DNA from: Fimbriimonadaceae bacterium
GTDB taxonomy: Bacteria > Armatimonadota > Fimbriimonadia > Fimbriimonadales > Fimbriimonadaceae
Assembly (NCBI GenBank): GCA_025451715.1
Contig: JANWJY010000096.1
Coordinates: forward strand, 1-5,828
DNA: 5,828 bases
Direction of reading: 5' to 3'
Notes under the pieces: model-generated
Told to the model about the DNA's origin: nothing
Database searches by the model: none
Seen by the model: only the letters and a program-made list of their open reading frames with translations
Shown: positions 5,688-5,828 of the stretch, piece after piece
Layout of the letters: the number at the start of each line of letters is the position of its first letter
Position numbering within the stretch: the stretch's first letter is position 1
Made by a program: the position numbers and the translations under genes

Positions 5688-5828
5688 CTACTGCACGATT
5701 GCAAGCGTAAACCCGTCGTACCCCTTCGCCCCGACCGTCTGAACCGTGGTTGCAGTAACGTTCAGATAGCTGGGCAACGAGTCGTTGAACCGCCGGACCC
5801 CCTTCACCATCGTGCTCTCGCTCGACGC
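5688..5828 (-). CDS. C-terminal 46 residues of an unidentified protein (5' end outside window)
   Basis: An open frame enters from the right edge and ends in TAG at 5688-5690, 51 bp upstream of metG on the same strand. The visible tail reads in part VRRFNDSLPSYLNVTATTVQ and ends KGYDGFTLAIVQ. The pattern 'R-FN-xxL ... DG-TLA-V' at the extreme C-terminus resembles the last strands of class I SAM-dependent O-methyltransferases, but this short piece is not enough to assign a family. The reading frame is supported by its absence of stops, GC-rich third positions and its position before metG. Confidence 0.55.
   Translation of the reverse strand, partial: ASSESTMVKGVRRFNDSLPSYLNVTATTVQTVGAKGYDGFTLAIVQ

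Overview
The window is a GC-rich, gene-dense bacterial chromosomal segment made mostly of housekeeping genes. I see no mobile element, CRISPR array or phage gene. A lipoprotein with a lipobox, UvrA, a bacterial tRNA-His with encoded CCA, a zinc-free type methionyl-tRNA synthetase and a c-di-GMP enzyme show that it is bacterial. The phylum cannot be fixed from sequence alone. A GC-rich diderm such as Armatimonadota is possible, but that is only a guess.

Layout: (1) positions 1-260 hold the start of uvrA on the minus strand, with a good sigma70-type promoter and a palindrome at the predicted transcription start. (2) Divergent from it, on the plus strand, is a small Gly-rich lipoprotein of unknown function. 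Its last codons run antisense into (3) a minus-strand tRNA-His(GUG) gene. (4) rnhB (RNase HII) and yraN overlap on the plus strand. (5) They converge on a minus-strand group transcribed from the right end leftwards: an unidentified C-terminal fragment at the right edge, metG, a PAS-GGDEF diguanylate cyclase, then htpX. The yraN and htpX ends overlap by 17 bp, and only 9 bp separate the cyclase gene from htpX.

Functional reading: uvrA and rnhB serve DNA repair and genome maintenance; YraN is a nuclease-fold protein of unclear role. tRNA-His and MetRS serve translation. The cyclase and HtpX may form a signalling and membrane-quality-control pair, read from metG or from a promoter in the 118-bp gap between metG and the cyclase. 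That gap carries an 8-bp perfect inverted repeat enclosing smaller hairpins, and is the best non-coding candidate here. The uvrA operator-like palindrome is the next best. I did not find evidence for a wholly new multi-gene system.
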